64,000 bases of DNA. Source: Bradyrhizobium sp. ARR65 (GTDB lineage Bacteria > Pseudomonadota > Alphaproteobacteria > Rhizobiales > Xanthobacteraceae). The stretch's first letter is position 1, and each line of letters begins with the position of its first letter. The stretch is taken from assembly GCF_000472385.1 (NCBI RefSeq), contig NZ_AWZU01000017.1, forward strand, positions 28,493-92,492, in the 5' to 3' direction. The notes beneath the pieces are model-generated. The model made no database searches. It was not told where the DNA came from and saw nothing but the letters and a program-made list of their open reading frames with translations. A program made the position numbers and the translations under genes. Shown in pieces: positions 41,633-51,154 of the stretch.

Positions 41633-42859
41633 CTACCCCGTAGCGCCCGTGTCTTCGAGGATCGGGCCGAACAGCTCCCAACGCTCGCCGTTGAACCGCA
41701 TCATCTGTAGCTGCTTGTTGACGCGATAATCGGTCGGCGAGGTGTTGGCCTTGATCCCCGGCAACGCGAGGTCGCCCGTGACGTCCTTCAGCGAGCTCGC
41801 CTGCTTCATGACATTCTCGCGAGTCAAGTTGTCGCCGCACATCTGGAGCACGTGCACCAGGAGCTCTGTCGTGGAGTAGCCGTAGACGTTGAAGTTGGAG
41901 TTCTTGTCCCCTTCCGGATAATACTTGGCCATGAAGTCGAAATATTTCTTCATGCCAGGATCGTCCTTCCAGGTCGGGTCGAGCGGATCCTTGCCGTAAT
42001 TGACCGAGATCACTCCCTTGGAGGCCTCGAGCCCCGCCGGCTTCATCACCGCGCCCACTGAAGTGGCGTTGATGTCGAGAATGTGCACCGGGTGCCAGTC
42101 GAGCTCGTAGAGCTTCTTGATTGCCTGCGCGGCCGGTTTCGGCGTCGATGCGCTGAAGAGGAGGTCGGCGCCGGCGGACCTTATCTTTAGGATCTGCGAG
42201 TCGATGGTCGGATCGGATACTTCGTAAGAGGCCTCCGCGACGATCATGGTCGCCGCCTTGTTGCCAAGCCCGGCCTTGATGCCGTTGAGATAATCTTTGC
42301 CGAGATCGTCGTTCTGGTAGAGCACGCCGACCTTGGCGTTCGGATGCTCCTTCAGGATGTACTGGCCGTAGATGCGGCCCTCGACGAAGTAGTTGGGATT
42401 ATATCCCATGGTCCAGGGGAAGTTCTTGGGATCGGTGAACTTGGAGGCGCCGGTCGCGGCGAACAGTTGCGGCACCTTCTTGGCGTTGAGATATTTCTGC
42501 ACGGCGGCATTCGACGGCGTGCCGATGATCTGGAAGGTCAACAGCACCTCGTCGTCCTCGACCAGTTTGCGCACCTGCTCCACCGCTTTCGGCGGGCTGT
42601 AGGCGTCGTCATATTGGATCAGCTTGATCTTGCGGCCGTTGATGCCGCCCTGGTCGTTGATCATGTTGATGTAGGCGGCCTGCGCCCTGCCGATGGTAGC
42701 GTAAGCCGAGGCGGGGCCGGAAAACGGCACGGTCTGGCCAATCTTGATCTCGCTATCGGAGGCGCCGGGGTCGTATTTCTTCTGCGCGAAGGCCGATGAT
42801 GCCGACAGCGCGATCACGAGCGCGGAGCCGGCGACTAGGCGGAAAAAGCCCTTGTTCAT
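41633..42859 (-). CDS. HAAT-family periplasmic substrate-binding protein
   Basis: The 408-residue protein begins with a signal peptide (MNKGFFRLVAGSALVIALS, cut likely after ASSAFA). The body is a two-lobed Peripla_BP_6-type fold: IKIGQTVPFSGPASAYATIG, INMINDQGGINGRKIKLIQY and KVGVLYQNDDLGKDYLNGIK. The start at 42859 gives the signal peptide; the longer open frame upstream adds unstructured residues. No permease or ATPase gene is next to it, so it must work with a transporter encoded elsewhere, possibly livGFHM at 12-15.7 kb, although that operon has its own binding protein. Orphan HAAT binding proteins are common in bradyrhizobia. Confidence 0.92.
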   Translation of the reverse strand: MNKGFFRLVAGSALVIALSASSAFAQKKYDPGASDSEIKIGQTVPFSGPASAYATIGRAQAAYINMINDQGGINGRKIKLIQYDDAYSPPKAVEQVRKLVEDDEVLLTFQIIGTPSNAAVQKYLNAKKVPQLFAATGASKFTDPKNFPWTMGYNPNYFVEGRIYGQYILKEHPNAKVGVLYQNDDLGKDYLNGIKAGLGNKAATMIVAEASYEVSDPTIDSQILKIRSAGADLLFSASTPKPAAQAIKKLYELDWHPVHILDINATSVGAVMKPAGLEASKGVISVNYGKDPLDPTWKDDPGMKKYFDFMAKYYPEGDKNSNFNVYGYSTTELLVHVLQMCGDNLTRENVMKQASSLKDVTGDLALPGIKANTSPTDYRVNKQLQMMRFNGERWELFGPILEDTGATG

Positions 42860-43137
42860 GTGGTGCGTTCCTCTTTTCATTGATTGTGCCACGGTCTGAT
42901 CCCCGAGAAGGGACGCCATCGCTGCGGGCGATTGTGGAGGACCGGTTTCTGCAATGCAAGATGAGGCCGCGGCCTTAAGATCAACGGATCATGTTCCCGG
43001 GAGCGACGGATATCGAATGGCGCAAAACGGGTGGCGATACTGCGCGTGGGTGCGCGAAGATGAGCTTGCTCGGAATGGCAAGCCGCAGCGGCAAGTCAAA
43101 GGGGCGGCCATGGCACTCCTCGGAACGAGCTTGGAGG

Positions 43138-43692
43138 ATGAGAGAGTCAGTGAACGCAAGTCTGCCCGAGCCACTCGGGATTGATCGGTTGGATACGCCA
43201 ATCGGCACAGCGTTGCTGGTGACCGACTGCAAGGGCGTCCTTTGCGCATTGGATTGGGAGGGCTACGAATCCCGCATGCGGGAGTTATTGCGGTTACAGC
43301 ATGGCGCGGTGGTCTTGCGGGAGGGGCCGGCTCCGCGGGAGATCAAGGCGGCGCTGTCGGCCTATTTCAACGGCGAACTCAATTCCCTGTGCGCCATCAA
43401 ATGGCGCCTCGCCGGCACCGCTTTTCAGCGCAAGGTGTGGACCGCGCTTACGGAAATCCCGCCTGGAACGACCGTGAGCTACGGCGCGCTGGCGGCACAT
43501 CTTGGCGCGCCCAAAGCCATGCGCGCGGTCGGGCACGCCAACGGCGCCAATCCGATCAGCGTCGTCATTCCCTGTCATCGCCTGATCGGCGCCGACGGGT
43601 CGCTGGTCAAATATGGCGGCGGGCTCGAGCGCAAGCGCTGGCTGCTCGCGCATGAGGGCGTGAGGCTGAGCAGCGCGCGGAGGCGATCATAA
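43138..43692 (+). CDS. ogt: Methylated-DNA-protein cysteine methyltransferase (Ogt/AdaB type)
   Basis: The 184-residue protein repairs O6-alkylguanine by transferring the alkyl group to its own cysteine. The methyltransferase core is TAFQRKVWTALTEIPPGTTV, YGALAAHLGAPKAMRAVGHA and active-site VVIPCHRLIGADGSL, with the PCHR Cys and the conserved Asn-Pro before it (GANPISVVIP). The N-terminal domain TPIGTALLVTDCKGVLCALD is the short ribonuclease-H-like cap. The start is uncertain: ATG 43138 has GGAGG directly against it, too close for a normal site, while GTG 43150 is 12 nt after GGAGG. The longer frame upstream is not supported. Confidence 0.88.
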   Translation: MRESVNASLPEPLGIDRLDTPIGTALLVTDCKGVLCALDWEGYESRMRELLRLQHGAVVLREGPAPREIKAALSAYFNGELNSLCAIKWRLAGTAFQRKVWTALTEIPPGTTVSYGALAAHLGAPKAMRAVGHANGANPISVVIPCHRLIGADGSLVKYGGGLERKRWLLAHEGVRLSSARRRS

Positions 43693-43729
43693 AGTGGAGA
43701 TTGTGGTAATAGGGGCGAGCCTCTCGCGC

Positions 43730-43765
43730 GGTCCAGCTCTCCCCGCTGCTGCGGAGAGGTGGACC
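43730..43765. terminator. Hairpin between converging ogt and glnD
   Basis: GGTCCAGCTCTCC and GGAGAGGTGGACC form an imperfect stem around CCGCTGCTGC. Placed between the ends of two converging genes, it is a likely two-way terminator. No T run is present. Confidence 0.5.
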
Positions 43766-43787
43766 GAATTCCGCTCTGGCCGAGTGC

Positions 43788-46586
43788 TCACGCGGCGGGC
43801 TTCGCCACCGCCTCGTCGTTCGACAACAGATGCAACAGCGCGCTGCGGATCGCGGCCTGCCGGGTCGGCGCGGTTATCTGGGCGCCCAGGAGGTCGGTGA
43901 CGTAAAACACGTCGCGGGCGCGTTCGCCGAAGGTCGCGACATGAGCCGAGGCGATGTTGAGGTTGAGCTTCGAGATCGCGGTGGTGAGCTGGTAGAGCAG
44001 GCCCGGCCGGTCGAGACCGGACACTTCGATGACGGTGTAAAGCTCCGACCATTGATTGTTGATGGTGACTTCAGGTTCGACCACGAACGCCTTGACGCGG
44101 CCGCCGCGCACCGTCCGGCGCGCCACGGCTTCGGGCAGCCGCAGCTTGCCTTCCAGCACGTCCTCGATTGTCTCGCCGATCCGCGTGGCCCGCCGTCCTT
44201 CGTCCTCGTCGCGGTCGTATTCCCTTGAGATCGCGATGGTGTCGAGCGCCCGGCCGTCGGTCGTCGTGTAGATCTGCGCGTCCACGATGTTGGCGCCGGC
44301 CGACGCACAGGCGCCCGCGATGATCGACAGCAGCCAAGGATGGTCCATCGCCAGAATGGTCAGCTCGGTGACGCCGCGCGCCTCGTCAAAGCCGACATTG
44401 ATGGCGAGCTTGTGCCCGGCCTGTTCGGTTGCCTTGATGAAGCGGGCGTGGCGGATCTTGCGCGGCAGCTCGACCTTGAGCCAGTAGGCCGGATAATGCC
44501 GACCGATATAGGCATTGATCTCCTGCTCGCTCCATTCGGTGAAGGCCGCGCGGAATTCGGCCTGCGCCGCCGCAATGCGCCTGACGCGGTTGACCTCCGA
44601 GAACCCGCCGGTCAGCACCGGCTCGGTCTCATAATAAAGTGAGCGCAAGAGCTGCGCCTTCCAGCCGTTCCACACGCCAGGTCCAACGCCGCGGATATCA
44701 GCGGTGGTGAGGATGGTGAGCAGCTTCATCTGCTCGACCGACTGCACTACGGCAGCGAAATTCTCGATGGTGCGGCGGTCGGAGAGGTCGCGCGATTGCG
44801 CAACCGTCGACATGGTCAGATGCTCCTCGATCAGCCAGGCGACGAGCTCGGTGTCGCCTGCGGAGAAGCCGAGCCGCGGGCAGAGCCGTCGCGCCACCTT
44901 GGCGCCGGCGATGGAGTGATCCTCCGGCCGGCCCTTCGCGATATCGTGCAGGAGCGTCGCGACATAAAGCACCGGGCGGTGCTCGGGCCTGATCTTGCGC
45001 ATCAGGTCGCTGGCGAGCGCGAATTCCTCGCTGCCCCCGCGCTCGATCTCCTGCAGGAACCCGATGCAGCGGATCAGATGCTCGTCAACCGTGTAGTGAT
45101 GATACATGTTGAACTGCATCATCGAGACGATGCGGCCGAAGGCGCGGATGAAATGGCCGAGCACGCCGGTCTCGTTCATCCGCCGCAGCACGATCTCGGC
45201 GTCATTGGAGGTCAAGATCTCCATGAACAGCCGATTCGCTTCCGGGTTCTCGCGCAGCTCCGAATTGACCAGCTTCAGCGAGCGCGTCACGCTGCGCATC
45301 GCATCGGGGTGAAAAGCAAGGTTGTTCTTCTGCGCCAGGCGGAAGATCCGGATCAGGTTGACCGGATCGTGCTTGAACACGTCGGGGGCGGCGAGATTGA
45401 TGCGGTTGTTGTCGACGACGAAGTCGTCGCCGTCGGGCACCCGCCGCCGCGTCAGACTGGGGCGGAAGCGCGCCATCATCCGGCTCAGCACCGGCGCGGG
45501 CTTCGCCTGCTGATCTTCCAGTTTCGCGCACAGAATGGCAGTGAGGTCGCCGACTTCCTTGGCAATCAGGAAGTGGTGCTTCATGAAGCGCTCGACATCC
45601 TGCATTCCGGGATGACTGGTGTAGCCGAGCCGGATCGCGAGCTCGCGCTGCAGGTCGAAGGACAGCCGCTCCTCGGCGCGCCCGGTGACAAAGTGAAGAT
45701 TACAGCGCACCGACCAGAGGAAATCGGCGCAGCGGCGAAAGGTGCGGTATTCCTGGGCGTCGAATACGCCGCGCTCTAACAGCTCCTCGGTCTCGCGCAC
45801 GCGATAGACATATTTCGCGATCCAGAACAGGGTGTGCAGGTCGCGCAAGCCGCCCTTGCCGTCCTTCACATTGGGTTCGACCAGATAGCGCGACTGGCCG
45901 GCGCGGCGATGCCGTTCCTCACGCTCGGCGAGTTTCGCGGTGACGAACTCCGCCGCGGTTCCCTGCACCACCTCCTTGTCGAACCGGGCTACCAGTTCAT
46001 CATAGAGCGGCTTGTCGCCGGTCAGATATCGCGTCTCCAGGATCGCGGTGCGGATCGTCATGTCGCCGCGCGCCTGGCGGATCGATTCGTCGACCGAGCG
46101 CGTGGCGTGGCCGACCTTCAGGCCCATGTCCCACAGACAATAAAGAATGGCCTCGGCGACCTGCTCGCCCCACGCGGTCTGTTTGTAGGGCAGGATGAAC
46201 AAGAGATCGATGTCGGATTCCGGCGCCATCAGGCCGCGGCCATAGCCGCCGGTGGCGACCACCGCCATACGTTCGGCGCCGGAGGGAAGCGGCGAGCGAT
46301 AGAGATGGCGAGTGGCGGCCGAAAACAGGATGCGGATGATCTCATCCTGCACCAGGCAGAGCCGCTCGGCACAGCGCCGGCCGTGCCGGTCCTTCAGCAG
46401 CATCGTCTGGGCGGCGGCGCGTGCCTCAACCAGCTCGCCCTTGAGCAACTGCGCCATTGCCGAACGAAAGACGTCCTCCCGGCCGGCATGCTGCTCGGCC
46501 AGCGCATCGATCGCGGCGGTGACGCGCGTCGTGTCAAAAAAGGGCGCCTCAGCCGCGCGGACCGGCTCGGTTACGACGTTGTCCAT
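43788..46586 (-). CDS. glnD: [Protein-PII] uridylyltransferase / uridylyl-removing enzyme
   Basis: The 932-residue enzyme has the full GlnD architecture. It has an N-terminal nucleotidyltransferase with GGYGRGLMAPESDIDLLF, where Gly-Tyr-Gly-Arg and the Asp-x-Asp pair bind UTP and metal. A helical linker and an HD domain for uridylyl removal follow (YVATLLHDIAKGRPEDHS, with HD in LLHDIAKG). Two C-terminal ACT domains close the protein (ELTILAMDHPWLLSIIAGA; YTVIEVSGLDRPGLLYQLT) that sense glutamine. It modifies PII signalling proteins and thereby controls nitrogen metabolism. It lies downstream of mutS on the same strand, but a five-gene block on the other strand separates the two. Confidence 0.96.
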   Translation of the reverse strand: MDNVVTEPVRAAEAPFFDTTRVTAAIDALAEQHAGREDVFRSAMAQLLKGELVEARAAAQTMLLKDRHGRRCAERLCLVQDEIIRILFSAATRHLYRSPLPSGAERMAVVATGGYGRGLMAPESDIDLLFILPYKQTAWGEQVAEAILYCLWDMGLKVGHATRSVDESIRQARGDMTIRTAILETRYLTGDKPLYDELVARFDKEVVQGTAAEFVTAKLAEREERHRRAGQSRYLVEPNVKDGKGGLRDLHTLFWIAKYVYRVRETEELLERGVFDAQEYRTFRRCADFLWSVRCNLHFVTGRAEERLSFDLQRELAIRLGYTSHPGMQDVERFMKHHFLIAKEVGDLTAILCAKLEDQQAKPAPVLSRMMARFRPSLTRRRVPDGDDFVVDNNRINLAAPDVFKHDPVNLIRIFRLAQKNNLAFHPDAMRSVTRSLKLVNSELRENPEANRLFMEILTSNDAEIVLRRMNETGVLGHFIRAFGRIVSMMQFNMYHHYTVDEHLIRCIGFLQEIERGGSEEFALASDLMRKIRPEHRPVLYVATLLHDIAKGRPEDHSIAGAKVARRLCPRLGFSAGDTELVAWLIEEHLTMSTVAQSRDLSDRRTIENFAAVVQSVEQMKLLTILTTADIRGVGPGVWNGWKAQLLRSLYYETEPVLTGGFSEVNRVRRIAAAQAEFRAAFTEWSEQEINAYIGRHYPAYWLKVELPRKIRHARFIKATEQAGHKLAINVGFDEARGVTELTILAMDHPWLLSIIAGACASAGANIVDAQIYTTTDGRALDTIAISREYDRDEDEGRRATRIGETIEDVLEGKLRLPEAVARRTVRGGRVKAFVVEPEVTINNQWSELYTVIEVSGLDRPGLLYQLTTAISKLNLNIASAHVATFGERARDVFYVTDLLGAQITAPTRQAAIRSALLHLLSNDEAVAKPAA

Positions 46587-46774
46587 GACCTCACCGGATA
46601 TCGGACCGCACCTGCGCTGTCACGAGACATTCTTGGCATGCGGCAGGTCCATGCTGGATTTTGCGTCTTCGCGGCAAAGCCGTTCTCGTTGTGGAGCCTA
46701 AAAGGTACGGATTTTCTCATTGACGAAGCTGTCTAACACATTGAAAAGACGTCATCTTTTCAGGGGAAGCGAAC

Positions 46775-47749
46775 ATGATCAAATTCTCGCGGCGCACCTT
46801 GGTTGCAAGCCTTGCGGCGATGACATTGATGCCGGTCAGCGCTGATGCCGCCGACGCGCTCAAGGAGATTCGCATCGACTGGGCGACCTACAATCCGGTG
46901 TCGCTGGTGCTGAAGCAAAAGGGACTCCTGGAAAAGGAGTTCGGCAAGGATGGCATCAGCATCGTCTGGGTGCAGTCCGCCGGTTCCAACAAGGCGCTCG
47001 AATTTCTCAATGCCGGTTCGATCGATTTCGGCTCGACTGCCGGCTCGGCTGCTCTTGTAGCTAAGATTAATGGCAATCCGGTCAAGTCGATCTATGTCTA
47101 TTCGCGCCCCGAATGGACCGCGCTGGTCACCACCAAGGATTCCAAGATCGCAAGCGTCGCCGACCTTAAGGGCAAGCGCGTCGCGGTCACCCGCGGCACG
47201 GATCCGCACATCTTCCTGGTCCGCGCGCTGCTCGGCGCCGGCTTGTCCGAAAAGGACATCACGCCGGTGCTGTTGCAGCACGCCGACGGCAAAACCGCGC
47301 TGATCCGCGGCGATGTCGATGCATGGGCGGGGCTGGACCCGATGATGGCGCAGGCGGAAATCGAGGACGGCGCAAAACTGTTCTACCGCAAGCCGGAGGC
47401 CAATACTTGGGGCATTCTCAATGTGCGCGAGCAGTTTCTGAAGGATCATCCCGATATCGTTCGCCGCGTGCTCGCCACTTACGAGGAGGCGCGCAAGGAG
47501 TCGCTCGCGAGCTACGACGAGCTGAAGAAGACCTTCATCAGCGTGACCAAGCTGCCGGAAGCCGTGGTCGACAAGCAGCTCAAGGAACGCACCGAGCTGA
47601 CCTACAACCGTATCGGCGCGCCGCAACGCGAGTCGATTTTGGAAGCGGGGCTGGCGCTGCAAAAGGCGGGCGTCATCGATGCGAAGGTCGACGTCAAGGC
47701 GGCGCTGGACTCGCTGATCGATGATCAGGTGCCGCTGCCGACGAATTAA
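46775..47749 (+). CDS. Aliphatic-sulfonate-type periplasmic binding protein (SsuA-like)
   Basis: The 324-residue protein has a signal sequence MIKFSRRTLVASLAAMTLMP containing SRRTL, a twin-arginine-like motif, so Tat export is possible. The mature part begins LKEIRIDWATYNPVSLVLKQ, then FLNAGSIDFGSTAGSAALVA and RVAVTRGTDPHIFLVRALL. The NMT1/SsuA-type fold binds alkanesulfonates, taurine, nitrate or related ions. GGGGAAGCGAAC lies before the ATG. The membrane and ATPase genes follow after a 236-bp gap filled by a repeat. Assignment to sulfonate is by overall family; the ligand is not proven. Confidence 0.87.
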   Translation: MIKFSRRTLVASLAAMTLMPVSADAADALKEIRIDWATYNPVSLVLKQKGLLEKEFGKDGISIVWVQSAGSNKALEFLNAGSIDFGSTAGSAALVAKINGNPVKSIYVYSRPEWTALVTTKDSKIASVADLKGKRVAVTRGTDPHIFLVRALLGAGLSEKDITPVLLQHADGKTALIRGDVDAWAGLDPMMAQAEIEDGAKLFYRKPEANTWGILNVREQFLKDHPDIVRRVLATYEEARKESLASYDELKKTFISVTKLPEAVVDKQLKERTELTYNRIGAPQRESILEAGLALQKAGVIDAKVDVKAALDSLIDDQVPLPTN

Positions 47750-47757
47750 GTTCGTCG

Positions 47758-47945
47758 CCCCGATATAGGTCGTCGTCCCGGGCAAGCGCCTTGTCGGCCG
47801 TGGCTCGGAGAGCAAAGGCGGAAGAGCGACCCGGGATTCAGAACCCAGGGCAAAGTTTTGCGAAGACCGGACGACCATCCGGTGCAATAGCAGCGGCCTG
47901 TGGTTATGGGTCCCCCCGCTTTCGTGAGGACGAAAGCGGAGATTG
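47758..47945. repeat. Intergenic repeat (family E) inside the ssuA-ssuC gap
   Basis: The block begins GTCGTCGTCCCGGGCAAGCG and contains TTTTGCGAAGACCGGACG and CCTGTGGTTATGGGTCCCCC. The last part matches 50275-50292 (CCTGTGGCTATGGGTCCCGG), and an inverted relative is at 63102-63140. CCGCTTTCGTGAGGACGAAAGCGG closes it as a perfect stem CCGCTTTCGT/ACGAAAGCGG. It interrupts what is otherwise a compact import operon. Confidence 0.6.
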
Positions 47946-47985
47946 CGGCGATGTCTTGCAATTCTTGCGCGGAAAGCATCTTGCT

Positions 47986-48837
47986 ATGGCCATGACCGTT
48001 GACTTGCCGGCCACCGAGCGAATTGAAGCGGACGCACAAGCGGCGCAGCCTACGCGCCTGCGCCGCTATCTGCGCCCGATGCTCGGCCTGTTGTTGCCGG
48101 TTGCAGTTGCGCTCGGCTGGGAGGTTATCGTCTGGCTCGGCTTCTCCAACGGGCGCCTGGTCCCGCCGCCGTCAAAGGTGTTTGCAACCATCGTCGAGCT
48201 TGCGGCAAGCGGCGAACTCAGCCGCCATATCGTCGCGACGCTGTCGCGTGTCGTGAGCGGCTTTGCGCTTGGCGTGGTCGCCGGCACCATGCTGGGCGCG
48301 ATCTCCGGCTATTGGGTGCTGGCGCGGCGGCTGCTCGATCCGACGGTTCAGGCCTTGCGCGCGATCCCCTCGATCGCATGGGTGCCGTTGTTCATTCTCT
48401 GGCTCGGCATTTTCGAGACCTCGAAGGTCGCGCTGATCGCGATCGGCGTATTCTTTCCGGTCTATCTCGGCGTTATGGGCGCGATCCGGTCCGTGGACCG
48501 CAAGATCGTCGAGGTCGGCCGCATCTTTCGCCTGTCCGGTCCGGCGATGATCCGCCGCATTCTGCTGCTTGCGGTGCTGCCGGCCTATATCGTGAGCTTA
48601 CGCGTCGGCCTGGGCCTCGGGTGGATGTTCGTGGTCGCCGCCGAGTTCATGGGGGCCTCCGAAGGATTGGGCTATCTCCTGATCGACGGCCAGCAGCTCG
48701 GCAAGCCCGCCCAGATCGTGGCGGCGATCGTGATCTTTGCCATTCTCGGCAAAGCCACCGACTGGCTGATCGAGATCGCAACCGCGCCGCTCTTGCGCTG
48801 GCAGGACGCCTTCGGCCACCACGCGGAGGCGGCCTGA
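47986..48837 (+). CDS. ABC transporter permease (SsuC/TauC-like)
   Basis: The 283-residue membrane protein has about six segments. The coupling helix motif GAIRSVDRKIVEVGRIFRLS is followed by LPAYIVSLRVGLGLGWMFVV, the EAA-loop pattern of the BPD_transp_1 family, and IPSIAWVPLFILWLGI is the conserved stretch of SsuC/TauC proteins. Two Met codons (47986 and 47992) are possible starts. The stop overlaps the ATPase start by one base (TGATG). Confidence 0.9.
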   Translation: MAMTVDLPATERIEADAQAAQPTRLRRYLRPMLGLLLPVAVALGWEVIVWLGFSNGRLVPPPSKVFATIVELAASGELSRHIVATLSRVVSGFALGVVAGTMLGAISGYWVLARRLLDPTVQALRAIPSIAWVPLFILWLGIFETSKVALIAIGVFFPVYLGVMGAIRSVDRKIVEVGRIFRLSGPAMIRRILLLAVLPAYIVSLRVGLGLGWMFVVAAEFMGASEGLGYLLIDGQQLGKPAQIVAAIVIFAILGKATDWLIEIATAPLLRWQDAFGHHAEAA

Positions 48838-49622
48838 TGCTGGCGCTCGACCGTGTCGGCAAGACCTATCCCAACGGGGTGCATGCGCTCGCGCGTTTCT
48901 CTGCCGAGATCAGGCAGGGCGAGATCGTCGCCATCATCGGCGGATCCGGTTGCGGCAAGTCGACCCTGCTGCGCGCGATCGCGGGCCTTGATCCCGCAAG
49001 CTCTGGCTCGGTGAGGCTTGACGACATCGCCATCTCGGCACCGCACGAGAAGATCGGCATCATCTTCCAGGAGCCGCGGCTTCTGCCCTGGCTGTCTGTC
49101 GCCGACAATATCGGTTTCGGCCTCTCCGAATTGCCCGCCGACGTCAGGCGAGAGAGGGTCGCAAAAGCGCTTGCCCGCGTGGGTCTTGCCGACAAGGCAA
49201 AAGCCTGGCCGCGCGAACTCTCCGGCGGCCAGGCGCAGCGGGTGGCGATTGCGCGCGCGCTGGTGCCGCAGCCGGAAGTGCTGCTGCTGGACGAGCCGTT
49301 CTCCGCGCTCGATGCCTTCACCCGGCGCGACCTGCAGGACCATCTGCTCGACCTCTGGGCCGACACGCGGCCTACGCTGATCCTGGTGACCCATGACGTC
49401 GACGAGGCGGTGGTGCTCGCCGATCGCGTGCTGGTGATGCGACCGCGGCCGGGCCGGCTGTTCGAAACGATCAGCATCAATCTGGCGCGCCCGCGCGACC
49501 GCAATTCCGAGCTGTTCGACCATTTCAAGCGGCACGTCCTGACCTCGCTCGATCGCTCGCTCGACCGCAATGTGCTTGATGCGCATGGCCGGTCCGACGA
49601 GGGCGGGGCGATGTGGTGGTGA
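48837..49622 (+). CDS. ABC transporter ATP-binding protein (SsuB/TauB-like)
   Basis: The 261-residue ATPase has Walker A GGSGCGKST, Q-loop IIFQEPRLLPWLSV, signature LSGGQAQRVAIARALV, Walker B VLLLDEPFSALDAF and switch His in LILVTHDVDEAV. The Q-loop with EPRLLPW is typical of the sulfonate/taurine/nitrate group. It powers import through the permease encoded just before it. The C-terminal tail of about 40 residues is Asp/Arg-rich. Confidence 0.93.
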   Translation: MLALDRVGKTYPNGVHALARFSAEIRQGEIVAIIGGSGCGKSTLLRAIAGLDPASSGSVRLDDIAISAPHEKIGIIFQEPRLLPWLSVADNIGFGLSELPADVRRERVAKALARVGLADKAKAWPRELSGGQAQRVAIARALVPQPEVLLLDEPFSALDAFTRRDLQDHLLDLWADTRPTLILVTHDVDEAVVLADRVLVMRPRPGRLFETISINLARPRDRNSELFDHFKRHVLTSLDRSLDRNVLDAHGRSDEGGAMWW

Positions 49623-49675
49623 CATCGCGGCGCGGACCAGCTACATCCGGAGCGAAATAACTCCGGGAGAAAACG

Positions 49676-50185
49676 ATGGACGCCGCCGCACTTCGCAGCC
49701 TGCAGGCTCCGATCAAGGAGCGTTACAAATCCGACGCCAAGGCCGCGTTGATCACGCTCAAGGCCAAGGGCTCGATCGACAATGAAGGCATCGCCTGCAA
49801 GGTCGAGACCGGCCGCGCGCTCGCGGTCGCGGGCCTGCATCCGGCGACCGGCGGCTCCGGATTGGAGCTGTGTTCCGGCGATATGCTGCTGGAGGCGCTG
49901 GTCGCCTGCGCTGGTGTGACCTTGAAATCGGTTGCGACCGCGATCGAGGTGCCGCTCCGCCAGGGGCTGGTGTTCGCCGAAGGCGATCTCGATTTTCGCG
50001 GCACGCTGGGGGTCGACAAGGAAGCGCCGGTCGGTTTCGCCGAAATCCGCCTGCGTTTCGAGGTCGACACCGACGCGCCGCAGGACAAGCTCGATTTGCT
50101 CCTAAAACTCGCCGAGCGCTATTGCGTGGTCTATCAGACCATCAAGAACGGCCCGAAGGTCTCCGTGACGATGAAGCGCATCTAA
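49676..50185 (+). CDS. OsmC-family protein
   Basis: The 169-residue OsmC/Ohr-fold protein has GLELCSGDMLLEALVACAGV and a second Cys near RYCVVYQTIKNGPKVSV. In this family two cysteines detoxify organic peroxides. Here the first Cys pair (LCSGDML, VACAGV) and the Cys in ERYCVVY are candidates. It lies 53 bp after ssuB, with GGAGAAAACG before the ATG, and probably belongs to the same unit; a link between sulfonate import and a thiol peroxidase is plausible but not shown. Confidence 0.87.
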   Translation: MDAAALRSLQAPIKERYKSDAKAALITLKAKGSIDNEGIACKVETGRALAVAGLHPATGGSGLELCSGDMLLEALVACAGVTLKSVATAIEVPLRQGLVFAEGDLDFRGTLGVDKEAPVGFAEIRLRFEVDTDAPQDKLDLLLKLAERYCVVYQTIKNGPKVSVTMKRI

Positions 50186-50187
50186 CT

Positions 50188-50352
50188 CGGTGCCGTCCCG
50201 GCGAAGGCCGGGACCTCTACCGCGGAAGCTCTCCCTAGACTGATCTGCTCGCGGCCTTCGCAACAATATCGGCCTGTGGCTATGGGTCCCGGCGCGCGCT
50301 TCCGCCTTCGCTCTCCGAGCTACGGCGGACAACTCGCTTGGCCGGGACGACA
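50188..50352. repeat. Intergenic repeat (family E)
   Basis: It starts GTGCCGTCCCGGCGAAGGCC and ends GCTTGGCCGGGACGACAGGA. CTTCGCAACAATATCGGCCT leads into GTGGCTATGGGTCCCGGCGC, the core also found at 47758-47945. It fills the gap between the OsmC gene and the membrane-protein gene. Confidence 0.6.
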
Positions 50353-50357
50353 GGACA

Positions 50358-51152
50358 ATGTCTCCCGATCTCACTTTCCTCCTGATCCTCGCCTTGCGCA
50401 TGGCGGTCGCCGCCGCCTTCGTGGTGTCGGCATCGATCATCGCCGAGCGTTCGGGCCCGGTGATCGGCGCGCTGGTGGCGACGCTGCCGATCTCGGCGGG
50501 ACCATCTTACGTATTCCTCGCGCTCGATCACGATGCGGCGTTCATCGCAGAAGGTGCGCTGGCCAGCCTGCCGGTGAATGCCGCGACGTTGTTTCTGGCG
50601 CTGACCTATGTGCTGCTGGCGCAGCGCCACGGCCTCTTGCTCAGTCTGGTTTCCGCGCTCGCGGTGTGGTTCCTGCTTGCCGCGGTATTGCGCGCGCTCG
50701 ATCTCTCGCTTGTCGGCGGACTCATCGCCAACGTGCTCGCGTTCGCGATCTGCGTGCCGCTGATGCAGCGCTATTGCCACGTGAAGATGCCGCTGATCAC
50801 GCGCCGCTGGTACGACATCCCGTTCCGCGCTTCGCTGGTGGCCGTGCTGGTTGCTGCCGTGGTGACGCTATCAGGCCGGGTGGGGCCGGCGATCACAGGC
50901 ATATTGGCGCTGTTCCCCGTGGTGTTCACCAGCCTGATGCTGATCCTGCACCCGCGCATCGGCGGGCCGGCGACCGCCGCCGTGATCGCGAATGGCGGCT
51001 GGGGCCTGATGGGATTCGGCATCGCCATTGCGGTTCTGCATGTCGCCGCACTGTGCTTCGGTTCGACCATCGGCCTGAGCGTCGCGCTCGCCACCTGCAT
51101 CGGGTGGAATCTGGCGCTGTGGTGGAACGGGCGAAGGAAGGCAGGGCGTTGA
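50358..51152 (+). CDS. Polytopic membrane protein of unknown function
   Basis: The 264-residue protein has about eight hydrophobic segments and few charged loops. Two similar stretches, ERSGPVIGALVATLPISAGP and GRVGPAITGILALFPVVFTS, suggest an internal duplication of a four-helix unit, as seen in small transporter families. I do not recognise a named family. The ATG lies in a repeat-rich context without a classical ribosome-binding site (ACGACAGGACA). It follows the ssu-like and OsmC genes on the same strand. Confidence 0.75.
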   Translation: MSPDLTFLLILALRMAVAAAFVVSASIIAERSGPVIGALVATLPISAGPSYVFLALDHDAAFIAEGALASLPVNAATLFLALTYVLLAQRHGLLLSLVSALAVWFLLAAVLRALDLSLVGGLIANVLAFAICVPLMQRYCHVKMPLITRRWYDIPFRASLVAVLVAAVVTLSGRVGPAITGILALFPVVFTSLMLILHPRIGGPATAAVIANGGWGLMGFGIAIAVLHVAALCFGSTIGLSVALATCIGWNLALWWNGRRKAGR

Positions 51153-51154
51153 CC

